The notes under the pieces: model-generated
What the model was told of the DNA's origin: nothing
Seen by the model: only the letters and a program-made list of their open reading frames with translations
The model's database searches: none
In this document: one piece after another, positions 29,507 to 40,268 of the stretch
How the letters are laid out: each line of letters begins with the position of its first letter
Numbering within the stretch: position 1 is the first letter of the stretch
Translations under genes and position numbers: made by a program
Assembly (NCBI RefSeq): GCF_032921865.1
Contig: NZ_CP136684.1
Location: 602,501-666,500, forward strand
Reading direction: 5' to 3'
DNA from: Thalassospira lucentensis
Lineage (GTDB): Bacteria; Pseudomonadota; Alphaproteobacteria; Rhodospirillales; Thalassospiraceae
DNA length: 64,000 nt

Positions 29507-30454
29507 TCAGTTAACCGGGCTCACCAGCGTCCCATCGGCAAACCACTGTGCCAGATTATCGACCACCATCTGCGCCATCGCGTCGCGGGTTTCAACCGTG
29601 CCACTGGCGTTGTGGGGATACAGCACGACATTGTCAAACTCGGCAAAGGCACGGTCCATATGCGGTTCATTATGGAACACATCAAGCCCCGCCCCGGCAA
29701 TCACGCCATCCCGAAGTGCCGCAATCAGGGCCGGTTCATCAATCACCGAACCACGGGCGATATTGATGACAAAACCACGCGGGCCAAGTGCCTTCAGGAC
29801 GTCGGCATTGATGATCCCCTGTGTCGCCGCCCCGCCGGGGCAGGAAACCATCAAAACATCCGCCCAGTTCGCGAGCCCGATCAGATCGGCCTCATAATGA
29901 TAATCGACCGGTTTTTTGGACCGTCCGAAATAACCGATTTCCATGCCAATCGGCTCCGCCCGCGACGCAATCGCCTGCCCGATCCGGCCAAGCCCGACAA
30001 TGCCAAGTTTCTTGCCGCGTGCCGTTGTGGTTAACGGCATCGCCCCCTTTTCCGACCATTGTCCGCTGCGCGCCCAATGATCACCAACAACCAGCCGCCG
30101 AAGCGTCGCCAGCAGCAGCATGATCGCGGTATCGGCAACATCGTCATTCAAAACATCGGGCGTATTGGAAACGCGAATACCGCGCGCCGTACAGGCCGCG
30201 ATATCAATCGCATCATAACCGACCCCGAAACTTGTAATGACCCTAAGGTTCGGAAGCTTCCCGATCAGCTCCGTCGGCACCCCGACCCCGGCGGTCGAAA
30301 CAAGGGCTGTAATCCTGTCCGCCACATTGGCCAGAAACGCATCCTTGTCCGTCGCCTGATCCCAGCGATGCAGTTCATATTTCGCAGCAAGTTCTTCCAT
30401 ATGACGCGGCCGGATGGCCGAAACGACGAGGATATGTTTGTCAGAACGCGACAT
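29507..30454 (-). CDS. D-2-hydroxyacid dehydrogenase (NAD(P)-binding)
   Basis: A 315-residue enzyme of the D-isomer-specific hydroxyacid dehydrogenase family. The Rossmann motif GKKLGIVGLGRIGQAIA lies near residue 150; the catalytic Arg is in NIARGSVID, the Glu in FHNEPHMD and the His in LYPHNASGT, where PHxGS is usual. Glyoxylate/hydroxypyruvate reductase is a plausible role. GGAG precedes the ATG. It is transcribed divergently from the sarcosine oxidase operon, about 245 bases apart, which might link it to glycine or glyoxylate metabolism. Confidence 0.87.
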   Translation of the reverse strand: MSRSDKHILVVSAIRPRHMEELAAKYELHRWDQATDKDAFLANVADRITALVSTAGVGVPTELIGKLPNLRVITSFGVGYDAIDIAACTARGIRVSNTPDVLNDDVADTAIMLLLATLRRLVVGDHWARSGQWSEKGAMPLTTTARGKKLGIVGLGRIGQAIASRAEPIGMEIGYFGRSKKPVDYHYEADLIGLANWADVLMVSCPGGAATQGIINADVLKALGPRGFVINIARGSVIDEPALIAALRDGVIAGAGLDVFHNEPHMDRAFAEFDNVVLYPHNASGTVETRDAMAQMVVDNLAQWFADGTLVSPVN

Positions 30455-30638
30455 CGGGGCTTCTCCGTTGGTGGCGGGAGGTCACAGACTAGCGGCATGC
30501 AACTTGTAAAACAAGAGAACAGGGCAATTAACAGGCCCGCGCACATGCCCCCTGAACTTGCCACCTGTCGCTGCGCCATTGCACACTACCTGCCCGGATG
30601 GCGAATATGTACAACAGATATGACGCAAATATCCAATC

Positions 30639-30648
30639 GCGACGTCGC
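30639..30648. promoter_or_regulatory. Short palindrome in the sox promoter region
   Basis: The perfect 10-bp palindrome GCGACGTCGC lies 52 bases before soxB in the divergent control region. It is short enough to occur by chance, so an operator role is only suggested. Confidence 0.25.
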
Positions 30649-30699
30649 AAATTCACATCTAATCGTGCAAAATCATGACACTTGGTGGAGCCGCTTCTC

Positions 30700-31953
30700 A
30701 TGACGCATTTTTCTGCTTTGTCGCTGTTAAAGAATGCTCTTACAGGACAAAAGAACTGGCAGGAGCAATGGCCCGACAGCCAACCGAAGGCAGAATATGA
30801 TGTCGTCATTGTCGGTGCTGGCGGTCACGGGCTTGGCGCGGCCTACTATCTGGCCAAGGAACATGGCATCACCAATGTCGCCGTGATCGACAAGGGTTGG
30901 CTGGGTGGCGGCAATACCGGGCGCAACACCACGATCATCCGGTCAAACTATCTTTATGATGAAAGTGCGCGGCTTTATGACCATGCCGTTGATCTCTGGG
31001 AAGGTCTTAGCCAGGATCTGAATTACAACGTCATGTTTTCGCGCCGCGGCGTTCTGATGCTCGCACACAATGTTCACGACGTTCAGTCTTTCCAGCGCCA
31101 CATCCATTCCAACCGCCTGAACGGTGTCGATAACCGCTGGCTCACGGCCGAGGAAGCCAAGGAATTCTGTCCGCCGCTTAATATTTCGCCCAATGCACGC
31201 TATCCGGTCGTCGGTGCCGCGCTTCAGATGCGTGCCGGAACCGCCCGCCATGATGCGGTTGCGTGGGGCTATGCGCGCGGGGCATCGCAACGCGGTGTCG
31301 ACATCATCCAGAACTGCCCGGTCACCGCGATCCGCCGCGGGCCGGATGGCGCGGTCGAAGGTGTTGAAACCGCCAAGGGCTTTATCCGTGCGAAAAAGGT
31401 CGCGGTTTCTGCCGCCGGTCACACCAGTGTCGTTATGGAAACCGCCGGTGTGCGCATGCCGCTTGAAAGCTATCCGTTGCAGGCACTGGTATCCGAACCG
31501 GTCAAGCCGATCTTCCCCTGTGTCGTCATGTCCAACACCGTGCATGCCTATATCAGCCAGTCGGACAAGGGCGAACTCGTGATCGGGTCGGGCACCGATC
31601 AATATACCAGTTATTCGCAACGTGGCGGCCTGCCGCTGATCGAACATACGGTTGCCGCGATCTGCGAGATTTTCCCGATCTTCAACCGCATGCGGATGCT
31701 GCGCAAATGGGGCGGCATTGTTGACGTGACCCCGGATCGCTCCCCGATCCTTGGCATGACCCCCGTCCCCGGCCTTTACGTCAATTGCGGCTGGGGCACG
31801 GGCGGGTTCAAGGCCACACCGGGGGCTGCCCATACGCTTGCATGGACGGTTGCCAAAGGCACCCCGCATGACATCAACGCCCCCTTCACGCTGGACCGTT
31901 TCCGGACCGGCCGTCTGATTGACGAAGCGGCCGCAGCCGCCGTCGCACACTGA
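30700..31953 (+). CDS. soxB: Sarcosine oxidase subunit beta
   Basis: A 417-residue flavoprotein subunit of heterotetrameric sarcosine oxidase, which oxidises N-methylglycine to glycine and passes the methyl group to tetrahydrofolate. The FAD-binding [18 protein letters not shown] is near residue 35, [17 protein letters not shown] follows, and the C-terminal [18 protein letters not shown] is typical. The start at 30700 is supported by GGTGGAG upstream. It is the first gene of soxBDAG; soxD follows 11 bases later. Confidence 0.95.
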   Translation: MTHFSALSLLKNALTGQKNWQEQWPDSQPKAEYDVVIVGAGGHGLGAAYYLAKEHGITNVAVIDKGWLGGGNTGRNTTIIRSNYLYDESARLYDHAVDLWEGLSQDLNYNVMFSRRGVLMLAHNVHDVQSFQRHIHSNRLNGVDNRWLTAEEAKEFCPPLNISPNARYPVVGAALQMRAGTARHDAVAWGYARGASQRGVDIIQNCPVTAIRRGPDGAVEGVETAKGFIRAKKVAVSAAGHTSVVMETAGVRMPLESYPLQALVSEPVKPIFPCVVMSNTVHAYISQSDKGELVIGSGTDQYTSYSQRGGLPLIEHTVAAICEIFPIFNRMRMLRKWGGIVDVTPDRSPILGMTPVPGLYVNCGWGTGGFKATPGAAHTLAWTVAKGTPHDINAPFTLDRFRTGRLIDEAAAAAVAH

Positions 31954-31964
31954 GGAGAACGAAC

Positions 31965-32285
31965 ATGCTTCTCATCCATTGCCCCTATTGCGATGAAACG
32001 CTGCCGGAACTGGAATTCACCTATGGCGGCGAAGCCCATATCGCGCGTCCGGAAAATCCGGCGGACAAAACCGATGATGAATGGCGCGATTTCCTGTTTA
32101 TCCGCACCAATGTCAAGGGACCGCATTTTGAACGCTGGCGTCATGCCCATGGCTGCGGCCGGTTCTTTAACGCCGTGCGCGACACCGTCTCGGACCGGTT
32201 CCTGACGACATACAAGGCAGGCGAACCGCGCCCTGACCTTGCCGTTTTGCTTGAAGATGCCGCAAAGAAGGAGCCTTCGAAATGA
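31965..32285 (+). CDS. soxD: Sarcosine oxidase subunit delta
   Basis: A 106-residue zinc-containing subunit. The N-terminal LLIHCPYCDE carries the first zinc cysteines and WRHAHGCGRFFN the remaining His/Cys ligands. It stabilises the alpha-beta complex. GAGGAG precedes the start, and its TGA overlaps the ATG of soxA (ATGA). Confidence 0.95.
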   Translation: MLLIHCPYCDETLPELEFTYGGEAHIARPENPADKTDDEWRDFLFIRTNVKGPHFERWRHAHGCGRFFNAVRDTVSDRFLTTYKAGEPRPDLAVLLEDAAKKEPSK

Positions 32286-35275
32286 CCGCTTTCCGTGTTC
32301 CGGGGCGTGGCCGGGTCCTTCACAATCGGCCGGTTTCCTTCACCTTTGATGGCGATACCTATCAGGGCCTTGAAGGCGACACTGTCGCATCTGCCCTGAT
32401 CGCCAATGGTGTTCACCTGATGGGGCGTTCGTTCAAATATCATCGTCCGCGTGGCCCGATTGCGGCGGGATCAGAAGAACCCAATGCCCTGATCGGAACG
32501 CGCCGCGGCAAGGGGCAGTTTGAACCCAACACGCGCGCAACCGTGCAGGAAATCTGGAACGGGCTTGAAACCAGCAGCCAGAACAAATATCCCAGCCTGA
32601 AATTTGATATCGGCGCGATCAATGACCGCCTTTACATGCTGTTTTCCGCCGGGTTCTATTACAAGACCTTCATGTGGCCACGCTCCTTCTGGGACAAGGT
32701 TTACGAGCCCTTCATCCGGGCGGCTGCCGGTCTTGGCGTGTCACCGACCGAACCCGATCCGGACAATTATGCATCCCGTTATCTGCATACCGATATTCTG
32801 GTTGTCGGTGCCGGTCCTGCCGGTCTTGCCGCCGCACGTGCCGCGGCGGAATCCGGGCTTCGCGTGACACTGGTCGATGAAAACGCCGAACCGGGCGGAA
32901 CGATATTAAGCGAACCACAGGCAAAAATTGACGGCAAACCGGCATGGGACTGGCTGGAGACCGAGCTTGATACCCTGACCGACCTTGGTGTCCGGATCAT
33001 GACCCGCACCACAGCGATTGGCTATTACCATCAGAACATGATCGGCCTGTGTCAGAAACTGACCGATCATCTCGAAAAACCGGCCGCCAGCACCCCGCGG
33101 GAACGGATGTGGCGGGTCCGCGCCAAACAGGTCATTCTGGCGCAGGGTGCACTTGAAAAGCCGCTGGTATTTGATGGCAATGATCGTCCGGGCGTGATGC
33201 TGGCCGGGTCGGCGCAAACATATCTGAACCGCTATGGCGTGCGTGTCGGAAACAATGTCGTTGTGGTTACCAGCCATGACAGCGCATGGTATGCGGCCTT
33301 TGATCTGGCATCGGCCGGAACGAAGATCGAAGCCATTGTCGACACCCGCCCGACCCCGAATGCCGACCTTGTCAAAGAAGCCGCCGCACGCGGGATCACG
33401 GTCTTTGCCGGTTATACCGCAACCGGCACCTCGGGCCGCCTGCGCATCAAATCGGTGCGGATCAACAAGGTTGAAAATGGCACCGTTATGGCCGCCCAGA
33501 CATTGGCTTGCGACAGCCTTCTGGTCTGCGGGGGCTGAACTCCGTCGCTCCATCTGTTTTCCCACACCAAGGGGACGCTTAAATGGGATGACCAAAGCCA
33601 GACCTTCCTGCCCGACCGCATTACCGAGGATTGCCAGATCGCCGGTGCCGGGCGTGGCCTTTGGGGGATCGAAGCCGCCCTTAATGACGGGGCCGCGATG
33701 GGCGCTACGGCGGCCAGGGCGCTTGGCAAAACCGCCACGGTCAAAACGCTTTCGGTTGCCGATGATCGCCCCGGTTCGGGTGCCAGCCACACCGAACTTC
33801 CGACCGACCTTGATGCTGGCAAGGCCCGCGCCTTTGTCGATTATCAGAACGATGTGACGGCCAAGGATCTGCGCCTTGCCGTGCGCGAAGGCATGCGCTC
33901 GATCGAGCATGTCAAACGCTACACCACCAATGGCATGGCAACCGATCAGGGCAAGATGTCAAACATCAACGGCCTGAACATTGCCGCCGATGCGCTTGGC
34001 AAGAAACAGCCCGAAGTCGGCCTGACCACCTTCCGCCCGCCCTATACCCCGACGACCTTCGGGGCGTTTGTCGGCTATCACAAGGGTGATCATTTCGAGG
34101 TCACCCGCAAAACCCCCATCGATAGCTGGGCCGAGGAAAACGGCGCCGTGTTCGAACCGGTCAGCCTGTGGCGTCGTGCATGGTATTTTCCCAAGGACGG
34201 CGAGGATATGGACGCCGCCGTGCGTCGCGAATGCCGCGAAACGCGCAAATCGCTTGGCATGTTTGACGCATCAACCCTTGGCAAGATCGAGGTGGTCGGC
34301 CCCGATGCGGTTGAATTCATGAACCGCATGTATACCAACCCCTGGACCAAACTTGCCCCCGGTCGCACCCGTTATGGCCTTTTGCTTGGCGATGATGGTT
34401 ATATCCGCGATGACGGCGTGATTGGCCGTCTGACCGATGACCGTTTCCACATCACCACCACCACCGGTGGGGCGGCGCGCGTCCTGAACATGATGGAAGA
34501 TTACCTTCAGACGGAATGGCCGGATCTGAAAGTCTGGCTGACCTCGACCACCGAACAATGGGCGACAATTGCGCTGAACGGTCCGAATGCGCGCAATCTT
34601 CTGGCCCCGTTTGTCGAGGGGCTCGATATTTCCGACGAAGCCTTCCCGCATATGTCGATTGCCGAATGCTCGGTTGCCGGTTTCCCGGCCCGCCTGTTCC
34701 GGGTCAGCTTCACGGGCGAACTTGGCTTTGAGGTCAATGTCCCTGCCCGCCATGGCCGGGCCCTTTGGGAAACGCTGTTCGCGGCGGGTCAGAAATACGA
34801 TATCTGCCCCTATGGCACCGAAACCATGCATGTCCTGCGTGCCGAAAAGGGCTTCATCATTGTCGGTCAGGATACCGACGGGACGGTGACGCCTTATGAC
34901 GCGGGTGCCGGATGGGCCGTTGGCAAAAACAAGCCCGACTTTGTCGGGATGCGGGCCCTTAACCGCCCGGACCTGACGGCAGAAGGCCGCAAGCAACTGG
35001 TCGGGCTTCTGACCGATGATGGCACGTCCAAACTTGAAGAAGGCGCGCAGATTGTCCTTGATCCGAACCAGCCGATCCCGATGAAGATGGTCGGCCACGT
35101 GACATCGTCCTATCACAGCGACGCGGCAGGTCGCCCGATTGCCCTTGCCCTGATCGAAGGCGGCCACGGCAAGACCGGCGAAACGGTTTATATCCCGATG
35201 CCGGACCGGACGATCAGGGCCACCATCACCGGCACGGTCTTTTACGACCCCGAAAATGCGCGTCTCAAACTTTAA
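32282..35275 (+). pseudogene. soxA: Sarcosine oxidase subunit alpha with in-frame stop
   Basis: Encodes the large NAD- and folate-binding subunit. Codons 1-418 hold the 2Fe-2S-like N-terminus (GDTVASALIANGVHLMGRSFKYHRPRG) and the Rossmann domain VVGAGPAGLAAARAAAESG. Codon 419 (33536-33538) is TGA, but the same frame runs on as TPSLHLFSHTKG and through the C-terminal GcvT-like domain to a normal end, 997 codons in all. The family has Trp here (GGW-P), so TGG has become TGA by one base. Either the gene is inactive or the base is wrong. Downstream soxG is intact. Confidence 0.92.
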
Positions 35276-35307
35276 ATTCCAAGGTCATACAAGCGGAGAT
35301 GACTGCA

Positions 35308-35859
35308 ATGACTGCACATATCGACCTGTCCAAAGCCGGGATACTGGCCGAAAGCTCCGCCGTGCGTGTAGCACTTCTGCCCCCTGTCGCCCGCTTTTCC
35401 CTTCGGGCCGCAACGCCGGAACAAAAAGCCCTGTCAAAGGCGCTTGGCATAACCCTCCCGGCCAAAATCGGTCAGTGCGGGCGCAAAGGGGATATTGAAA
35501 TCATATGCCTTGGCCCGGACGAATGGACGATCATCGCCCCCGAAGATCAGGCAGGAATGATCACCGATGCCTGTGCGGCGATCTATGCCAAAACCCCGCA
35601 CAGCCTGACGGAAATTTCCGACCGCGAAGTCACCCTGCAAATCACCGGCCCAAAGGCCAGCGACCTTATCACCATCGGATGCCCGCGCGACCTTGATCAG
35701 CTACCAACCGGCGAAGCACGCCGCACGGTTTTTGATGGTGTGTCGGCGGTGCTTTGGCGGGATGGCGATCAGGATTACCGCCTCGATCTGTGGCGCTCCT
35801 TCGCCCCGCACGTCATCGCCCTTCTGGAAACGGGTTGCGCTGAACTGGCGGGCGAATAG
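35308..35859 (+). CDS. soxG: Sarcosine oxidase subunit gamma
   Basis: A 183-residue subunit of sarcosine oxidase, weakly related to the GcvT fold. VALLPPVARFSLRA near the start and GDIEIICLGPDEWTIIAPE plus LTEISDREVTLQITGPKASDLI identify it. AAGCGGAG is 9 bases before the ATG at 35308, which makes that start better than ATG 35299. It is the last gene of the operon; no strong terminator was seen in the 56 bases before the convergent gene. Confidence 0.9.
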   Translation: MTAHIDLSKAGILAESSAVRVALLPPVARFSLRAATPEQKALSKALGITLPAKIGQCGRKGDIEIICLGPDEWTIIAPEDQAGMITDACAAIYAKTPHSLTEISDREVTLQITGPKASDLITIGCPRDLDQLPTGEARRTVFDGVSAVLWRDGDQDYRLDLWRSFAPHVIALLETGCAELAGE

Positions 35860-35915
35860 CGCGATGCCCTTATATGAGAAAAGGACTTTCTGGCTGATCT
35901 CGCGTCAGCCATCCC

Positions 35916-38078
35916 TCAGAAACTCGCCTCTCTAATAAGGCCTGCAACGACCGCCTCGTAAAGGCGGCGTGCCCAGCTCATGGGTTCTGCGTCAATCTGT
36001 AACGTACCGCGCTGCATCATGGAAAAGCCCGCCTCAACCGGGGTGTTTTCCTTGCCCGTTGCAACGACCCCCTCCACCTTGAAGACCGGGTCATGCGGTG
36101 TATAGCGGCCCTCCCTGTCAACCGTCGCGGCGATTGTTCCGCCATGGACCGCGGCAAGTGCAGGTGCCTCGATATAAGTGCTGTTAAACCGCTCGACCGT
36201 TCCGATCCCGATTTCCAGAACGGGTTGCGTAACCTGTTCGGGATAGAACTTTGCCGAAGGCCCGTTTCCAATCCGGGCGATATCGCGCTGGGATACATAG
36301 GCGACGACTTCCCATGCCGAACGTTCGCTGGCACCGACAATCCGCGCAATCGGGGTGCGCGGTGCGATCCAGTCGCCAACCCGGAGATCCTCGGTCAATT
36401 CACGAACAAAGCCGTCAATCGGTGCCCGCAGGGTCAAAAGATCCTGGCGGGCTTCCAGTGCAACGATCCGGGCGGCCAGACGGCGCATTTCCTGAAGACG
36501 GGTGGCATAGTCGCCAAGATCATCCCGGCTGGCCTCGGTTTGCGCCAGCAATATCCGCGCCTCGGCAAGTTCCAGTTCCCGGATACGGTGTTCGGCATCA
36601 AGTTCCGGCGCGCTCAGGATGGCAATCGTATCCCCGGCACGGACCCGGTCCCCTTTTTTGACCGTGATTTCGGCAATCTGGCCTGCAACCGTGCTGATGA
36701 TTTCCGCATCATTGCCGGCCTGAAGCACCGCATCTGCGGAAACACGTGATTGCCAGGGCACGAATGTCAGAACCGCCAGCACCAATAATAGCAATCCGGT
36801 CACGATCAGAGACGGTGTTGCTTTTGCCAAATGGCGATCTTTCCACCAGTGTTTCATTTCGCTGAAAACCGGAATGACGATGAACCACGCGATTTCGACG
36901 ACAAAAAGGATAATGCCGAGAACCTTGAAAAACAGGTGGTAAACGACAAGCGCGATGCCAAGAAACAGAAAGAAGCGATAAATCCACACCGAAATCGCAA
37001 AAACCGTCAGCATCCGCCGCTTTTTTCGCGGCATCGGTTCCGGGGCCGGATGCCCGAACCGGAAAAGCATTTCGCGGATCGTCCATTTGGCCATCGCAAA
37101 GGACCGGTTTTGCAGATTGGCAATACCCAGAAAATCCGACAGCAGATAATAACCGTCAAACCGCATGAAAGGGCTGAGATTGATCAGAAGCGTTGTGATC
37201 CAGGTCGTCGTCGCCAGCAGGAACACCGCACTTTGCAAGGGTCCCGGCGGCACAATATGCCAGAAAAAAGTCGCCAGCAGCGCCAGCGCCAGCTCGACCC
37301 GGATACCCGCCGCCGCAATGCGCAGCCTTTTTTCCTTGCTGATAATCCGCCACGCATCGGATGTATCGGTATAAAGCACCGGATACATCACCAGAAACGC
37401 AACCCCCATCGACGGAACCCGGCAGCCATAGCGCGCCGCACTATAGGCATGCCCGAATTCATGAAGGATTTTGGCCAGGGTCAGGGTGATGGCCATCCAC
37501 ACCACACCCTGCCAGTTGGCAAAGCCCATGAATGTCGACACAAACAGGTCCCATTGGCGCAATGTCAGGAAAATGCCGATGATGCCCAGAAACAGCCCCC
37601 CCAACTGAACAGGTCGCGATGCAATCACATCGGCAATGGCCTGGGTTCTGCGCAGGAAACTGTCCGGATGAACCAGCGGGACACGAACAAAAAGGTAATT
37701 GTGGATCGCCCATTTCCAGAAGGGCGGCTTGCCGGCATTGGCAATGCGCGAAAACTCGGCCACGGTCTCGCTGCTGTCACGCTGCAACAGGCCATTGCCA
37801 TGCAGGAACTTTATCAGTCCGCTCAGCGATGCTTCGTCAATTGTCAGAACCGTATCGCGGCAGATCCGGTCAATGATCGCCTGCCCCTGCCGCAACGGCC
37901 ACCGGCGCAGCATTTCAAACGCGGCATAGCCGATCCTGAAATAGCGGTTGCGTACCGGGTCATGGATCGTCCAGCACGGCGCGCCATATTCATCGGTTCC
38001 GGCAGGCAGAAGTCGCAGGTCTTCGCGAAGCGGCGGTACGACCATATCCTTTGCCTGATCCTGCGATGCGATTGCCAT
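35916..38078 (-). CDS. M50-type membrane metalloprotease fused to HlyD-like adaptor
   Basis: A 720-residue fusion. Residues 15-100 resemble a PqqD-like small binding domain. The membrane part (about 160-440, six or more helices) has the zinc motif HEFGH at 206-210 and the second-metal-ligand segment FMRFDGYYLL with Asp308, the marks of site-2 (M50) proteases. After the last helix (423-440), residues 455-700 form a biotinyl-lipoyl/HlyD adaptor with ISTVAGQIAEITVKKGDRVRAGD and a long hairpin. It lies 4 bases after the GAF-like/HlyD gene. I infer that it handles or cleaves the leader of the giant protein encoded at the head of this cluster. Confidence 0.85.
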   Translation of the reverse strand: MAIASQDQAKDMVVPPLREDLRLLPAGTDEYGAPCWTIHDPVRNRYFRIGYAAFEMLRRWPLRQGQAIIDRICRDTVLTIDEASLSGLIKFLHGNGLLQRDSSETVAEFSRIANAGKPPFWKWAIHNYLFVRVPLVHPDSFLRRTQAIADVIASRPVQLGGLFLGIIGIFLTLRQWDLFVSTFMGFANWQGVVWMAITLTLAKILHEFGHAYSAARYGCRVPSMGVAFLVMYPVLYTDTSDAWRIISKEKRLRIAAAGIRVELALALLATFFWHIVPPGPLQSAVFLLATTTWITTLLINLSPFMRFDGYYLLSDFLGIANLQNRSFAMAKWTIREMLFRFGHPAPEPMPRKKRRMLTVFAISVWIYRFFLFLGIALVVYHLFFKVLGIILFVVEIAWFIVIPVFSEMKHWWKDRHLAKATPSLIVTGLLLLVLAVLTFVPWQSRVSADAVLQAGNDAEIISTVAGQIAEITVKKGDRVRAGDTIAILSAPELDAEHRIRELELAEARILLAQTEASRDDLGDYATRLQEMRRLAARIVALEARQDLLTLRAPIDGFVRELTEDLRVGDWIAPRTPIARIVGASERSAWEVVAYVSQRDIARIGNGPSAKFYPEQVTQPVLEIGIGTVERFNSTYIEAPALAAVHGGTIAATVDREGRYTPHDPVFKVEGVVATGKENTPVEAGFSMMQRGTLQIDAEPMSWARRLYEAVVAGLIREASF

Positions 38079-38082
38079 CCGC

Positions 38083-39411
38083 TCAGAACCCGATCATCTG
38101 GCGCAGGGCCGAAAGCGGCCGACGGAAAAGGAACAGCGCCAGGGGAACATGGTCCCCCATGATCTTGGCCGATCCCTTCAACCCGATACGGGGAATGTCA
38201 TCCGGACTGTCAAAGCGCGCCACCGCCTGATAGGCCAATATGCCTTCGGGCGTTTCCTTTGGCTGATAGGCGGCATATTCAAGCGTTGCATCAACCGAAC
38301 CAAGCGGATCAGCATCCAGAAACAGTCGAACTTCCGCCCCCGATTGCAGGGCGATGGCATCGGAAACCGGAATGGAAATGCCAAGTTCGGCGGCATCGGG
38401 TGCGGCAATGGCCATGACCTGTTCACCGGTTGAAACAGGTCGCCCCCGCCAGTCATTGGAATCACTGAAAATGGCGATGCCCGATTGCGGTGCCCTGACC
38501 TCAACCTGCGAAAGCTGATATCGGCTGAATTCCGCCTGTTCCTGACGCAGGGCCAGACGGGTCTGCGACAGGGCAACTTCGGCACGGCCTTTGGCGTCAC
38601 CAAATGCCTGCTGCGATGCACGGCGCAGTTCAGCCTCGGCGGTATCGACCGCGCGCAGGGCGATTTCATAATTGGCCCGGAATTCCGCATCCTCGAAGGA
38701 AAACAGAAGATCGTCCTTTGCCACCGGTGCGTTCGGGCGGACGTGGATTTCGCGAATAACGCCGGTGATCGGGGCCGCAATCATGACCGGATCACGTGGC
38801 ATGACTGTCGCAGGCGCGATAATGCTTTGCCGAACCGGGATCGACAGCACAATGACAAGACCGATCAAAACCCCGGCCACAACGGCGCGGCGTTTTTTCC
38901 CGGCCTCAAACATCCCGCCCCGCCTTTTGCGCGGACGAAGCGCATTCCACGCATGGCCAAGCGCATCGGTCAGTTGTTCAACAAGAAGAAGCTCCCCGTC
39001 CTGCCATTCCGGGGCCCGGATCAGCAACAGAAGGCCAAGCGATGTACCATCCGGGGCAAGAACCGGCTGGGACATGATATTGTCCTGAAGAAACTCCCGC
39101 CAGTCCGCCTCCAACTCCCCGCCATCCGCGCTACGCGATAATGTCCGTTTCTGATCGGACCGGATGTTGCGATTGGCAAGCTTTTCGACAAACCGGATAT
39201 AGGGGGCATTACGGTCCACCGTCGGCACGTTCGAAACAGCCACCACCCGCAATTTCCCGTCCAGCCCGTGCGCGAGCAATACCGCCTGCTGATAGGAAAT
39301 CAGACGGCGCGTTTCGGTGACCGCGACGAACTGAAGTGCGGTCATATCCCGGGCCTGACGGATGGATTTTTCAATGCCCAGCAAAATTGCGGATGCTGTG
39401 ATGGTACTCAT
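38083..39411 (-). CDS. GAF-like domain fused to HlyD-type membrane fusion protein
   Basis: A 442-residue fusion. Residues 1-155 are cytoplasmic and look like a GAF fold (LISYQQAVLL, SQPVLAPDGTSLGLLLL). One helix at 176-193 crosses the inner membrane. The periplasmic part begins with IIAPATVMPRDPVMIAAPITGVIREIHVRPNAPV, a lipoyl half-motif, followed by a coiled-coil hairpin and a beta-barrel. It is the second adaptor of the cluster and might join a cytoplasmic signal to the export channel. The ligand of the GAF-like part is unknown. Confidence 0.82.
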   Translation of the reverse strand: MSTITASAILLGIEKSIRQARDMTALQFVAVTETRRLISYQQAVLLAHGLDGKLRVVAVSNVPTVDRNAPYIRFVEKLANRNIRSDQKRTLSRSADGGELEADWREFLQDNIMSQPVLAPDGTSLGLLLLIRAPEWQDGELLLVEQLTDALGHAWNALRPRKRRGGMFEAGKKRRAVVAGVLIGLVIVLSIPVRQSIIAPATVMPRDPVMIAAPITGVIREIHVRPNAPVAKDDLLFSFEDAEFRANYEIALRAVDTAEAELRRASQQAFGDAKGRAEVALSQTRLALRQEQAEFSRYQLSQVEVRAPQSGIAIFSDSNDWRGRPVSTGEQVMAIAAPDAAELGISIPVSDAIALQSGAEVRLFLDADPLGSVDATLEYAAYQPKETPEGILAYQAVARFDSPDDIPRIGLKGSAKIMGDHVPLALFLFRRPLSALRQMIGF

Positions 39412-39461
39412 TTTACCCGTCGGTTCTGGTCGCGCGCGGCTTGATCCTGTGCCGGAAGCCG

Positions 39462-40268
39462 TCAGGATTCCGGTTCAAAAACAGCGACACCGCTCATTCC
39501 CGGCAACAGCGTCCCGGCATCGCCATTTATGGCTGCAAAGACTTTAACCGTCTGGCTGACCGGGTCAATATCGGCACCGATCCGTTCGGTGGTTGCCGCA
39601 ATGACCGATCCCGTTTCCTCGATCCGTGCCTTGAAGCTCTGCCCGGTCGAAAGCCACGACAGCCAGCTTGACGGCACGATCAGTTCAAGTTCGAGATTGC
39701 CCGAACCAATGATTTCCATCAGTTCATCACCGGGATTGGCAATCTGATAGGGCTGGCTCAGCCATTGAACCACTGCCCCGTCGTAGGGTGCCGTAATCTT
39801 GCAGCGGTCAAGATACACATCCTGAAGCTGCAACTGCGCAAGTGTCCGGTCCCTTGCGGCTTCGGCCATCACGACATCAAGCTCGCCGACACTGCGCAAT
39901 TCAAACAGGCGTTTTTGCGATTTCAGCTGGGCATCGGCCTGGCGATAATCGGCTGCCGCGGTTGCGCGCTGTGCCTTGTAAGCCGCACAGTCGAACGAAA
40001 TCAGCAGATCGCCCTTGCGAAATGCCTGCCCCGGACGCACCGCGATCCTGTCAATTCTGGCGGCAAGTTCGCCGGCAAGAACGGCGCGATCCTGTGTGGT
40101 CACCAGAACCCGTGTTTCGAGGGGGTCCGTTCTTTCCTGCGCATCTGCCGAAACCGGCAACAAAAAAGCCGAAACCGCAAGCGTGCAGAACATGCTTGCG
40201 GCGGCGGTAAATCTGCGGCCCGGATCGTCAATCCGATATCCGCGCAACGACGTCATGGCAAAAAGCAT
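39462..40268 (-). CDS. Periplasmic adaptor (HlyD/RND-MFP type)
   Basis: A 268-residue adaptor with a signal peptide ending near VSADAQE. The lipoyl part ELAARIDRIAVRPGQAFRKGDLLISFD, a short coiled coil (RATAAADYRQADAQLKSQKRLFELR) and ITAPYDGAVVQWLSQPYQIANPGD are typical of membrane fusion proteins. Its ATG at 40268 shares the A of the tolC-like stop (TGATG), showing translational coupling with the outer-membrane partner. It is the third adaptor-like protein of the cluster and the smallest. Confidence 0.85.
   Translation of the reverse strand: MLFAMTSLRGYRIDDPGRRFTAAASMFCTLAVSAFLLPVSADAQERTDPLETRVLVTTQDRAVLAGELAARIDRIAVRPGQAFRKGDLLISFDCAAYKAQRATAAADYRQADAQLKSQKRLFELRSVGELDVVMAEAARDRTLAQLQLQDVYLDRCKITAPYDGAVVQWLSQPYQIANPGDELMEIIGSGNLELELIVPSSWLSWLSTGQSFKARIEETGSVIAATTERIGADIDPVSQTVKVFAAINGDAGTLLPGMSGVAVFEPES

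Noticed and set aside
33536-33538. TGA in soxA as a selenocysteine codon
   Set aside because: The family has Trp at this position, no selenocysteine insertion hairpin was recognised after it, and a single-base change explains it.
36831-38162. Long frames on the plus strand opposite the exporter genes, also 40502-41770 and 42246-42980
   Set aside because: Composition is low complexity (Arg/His/Pro-rich), there are no ribosome sites, and the minus-strand genes have conserved domains.
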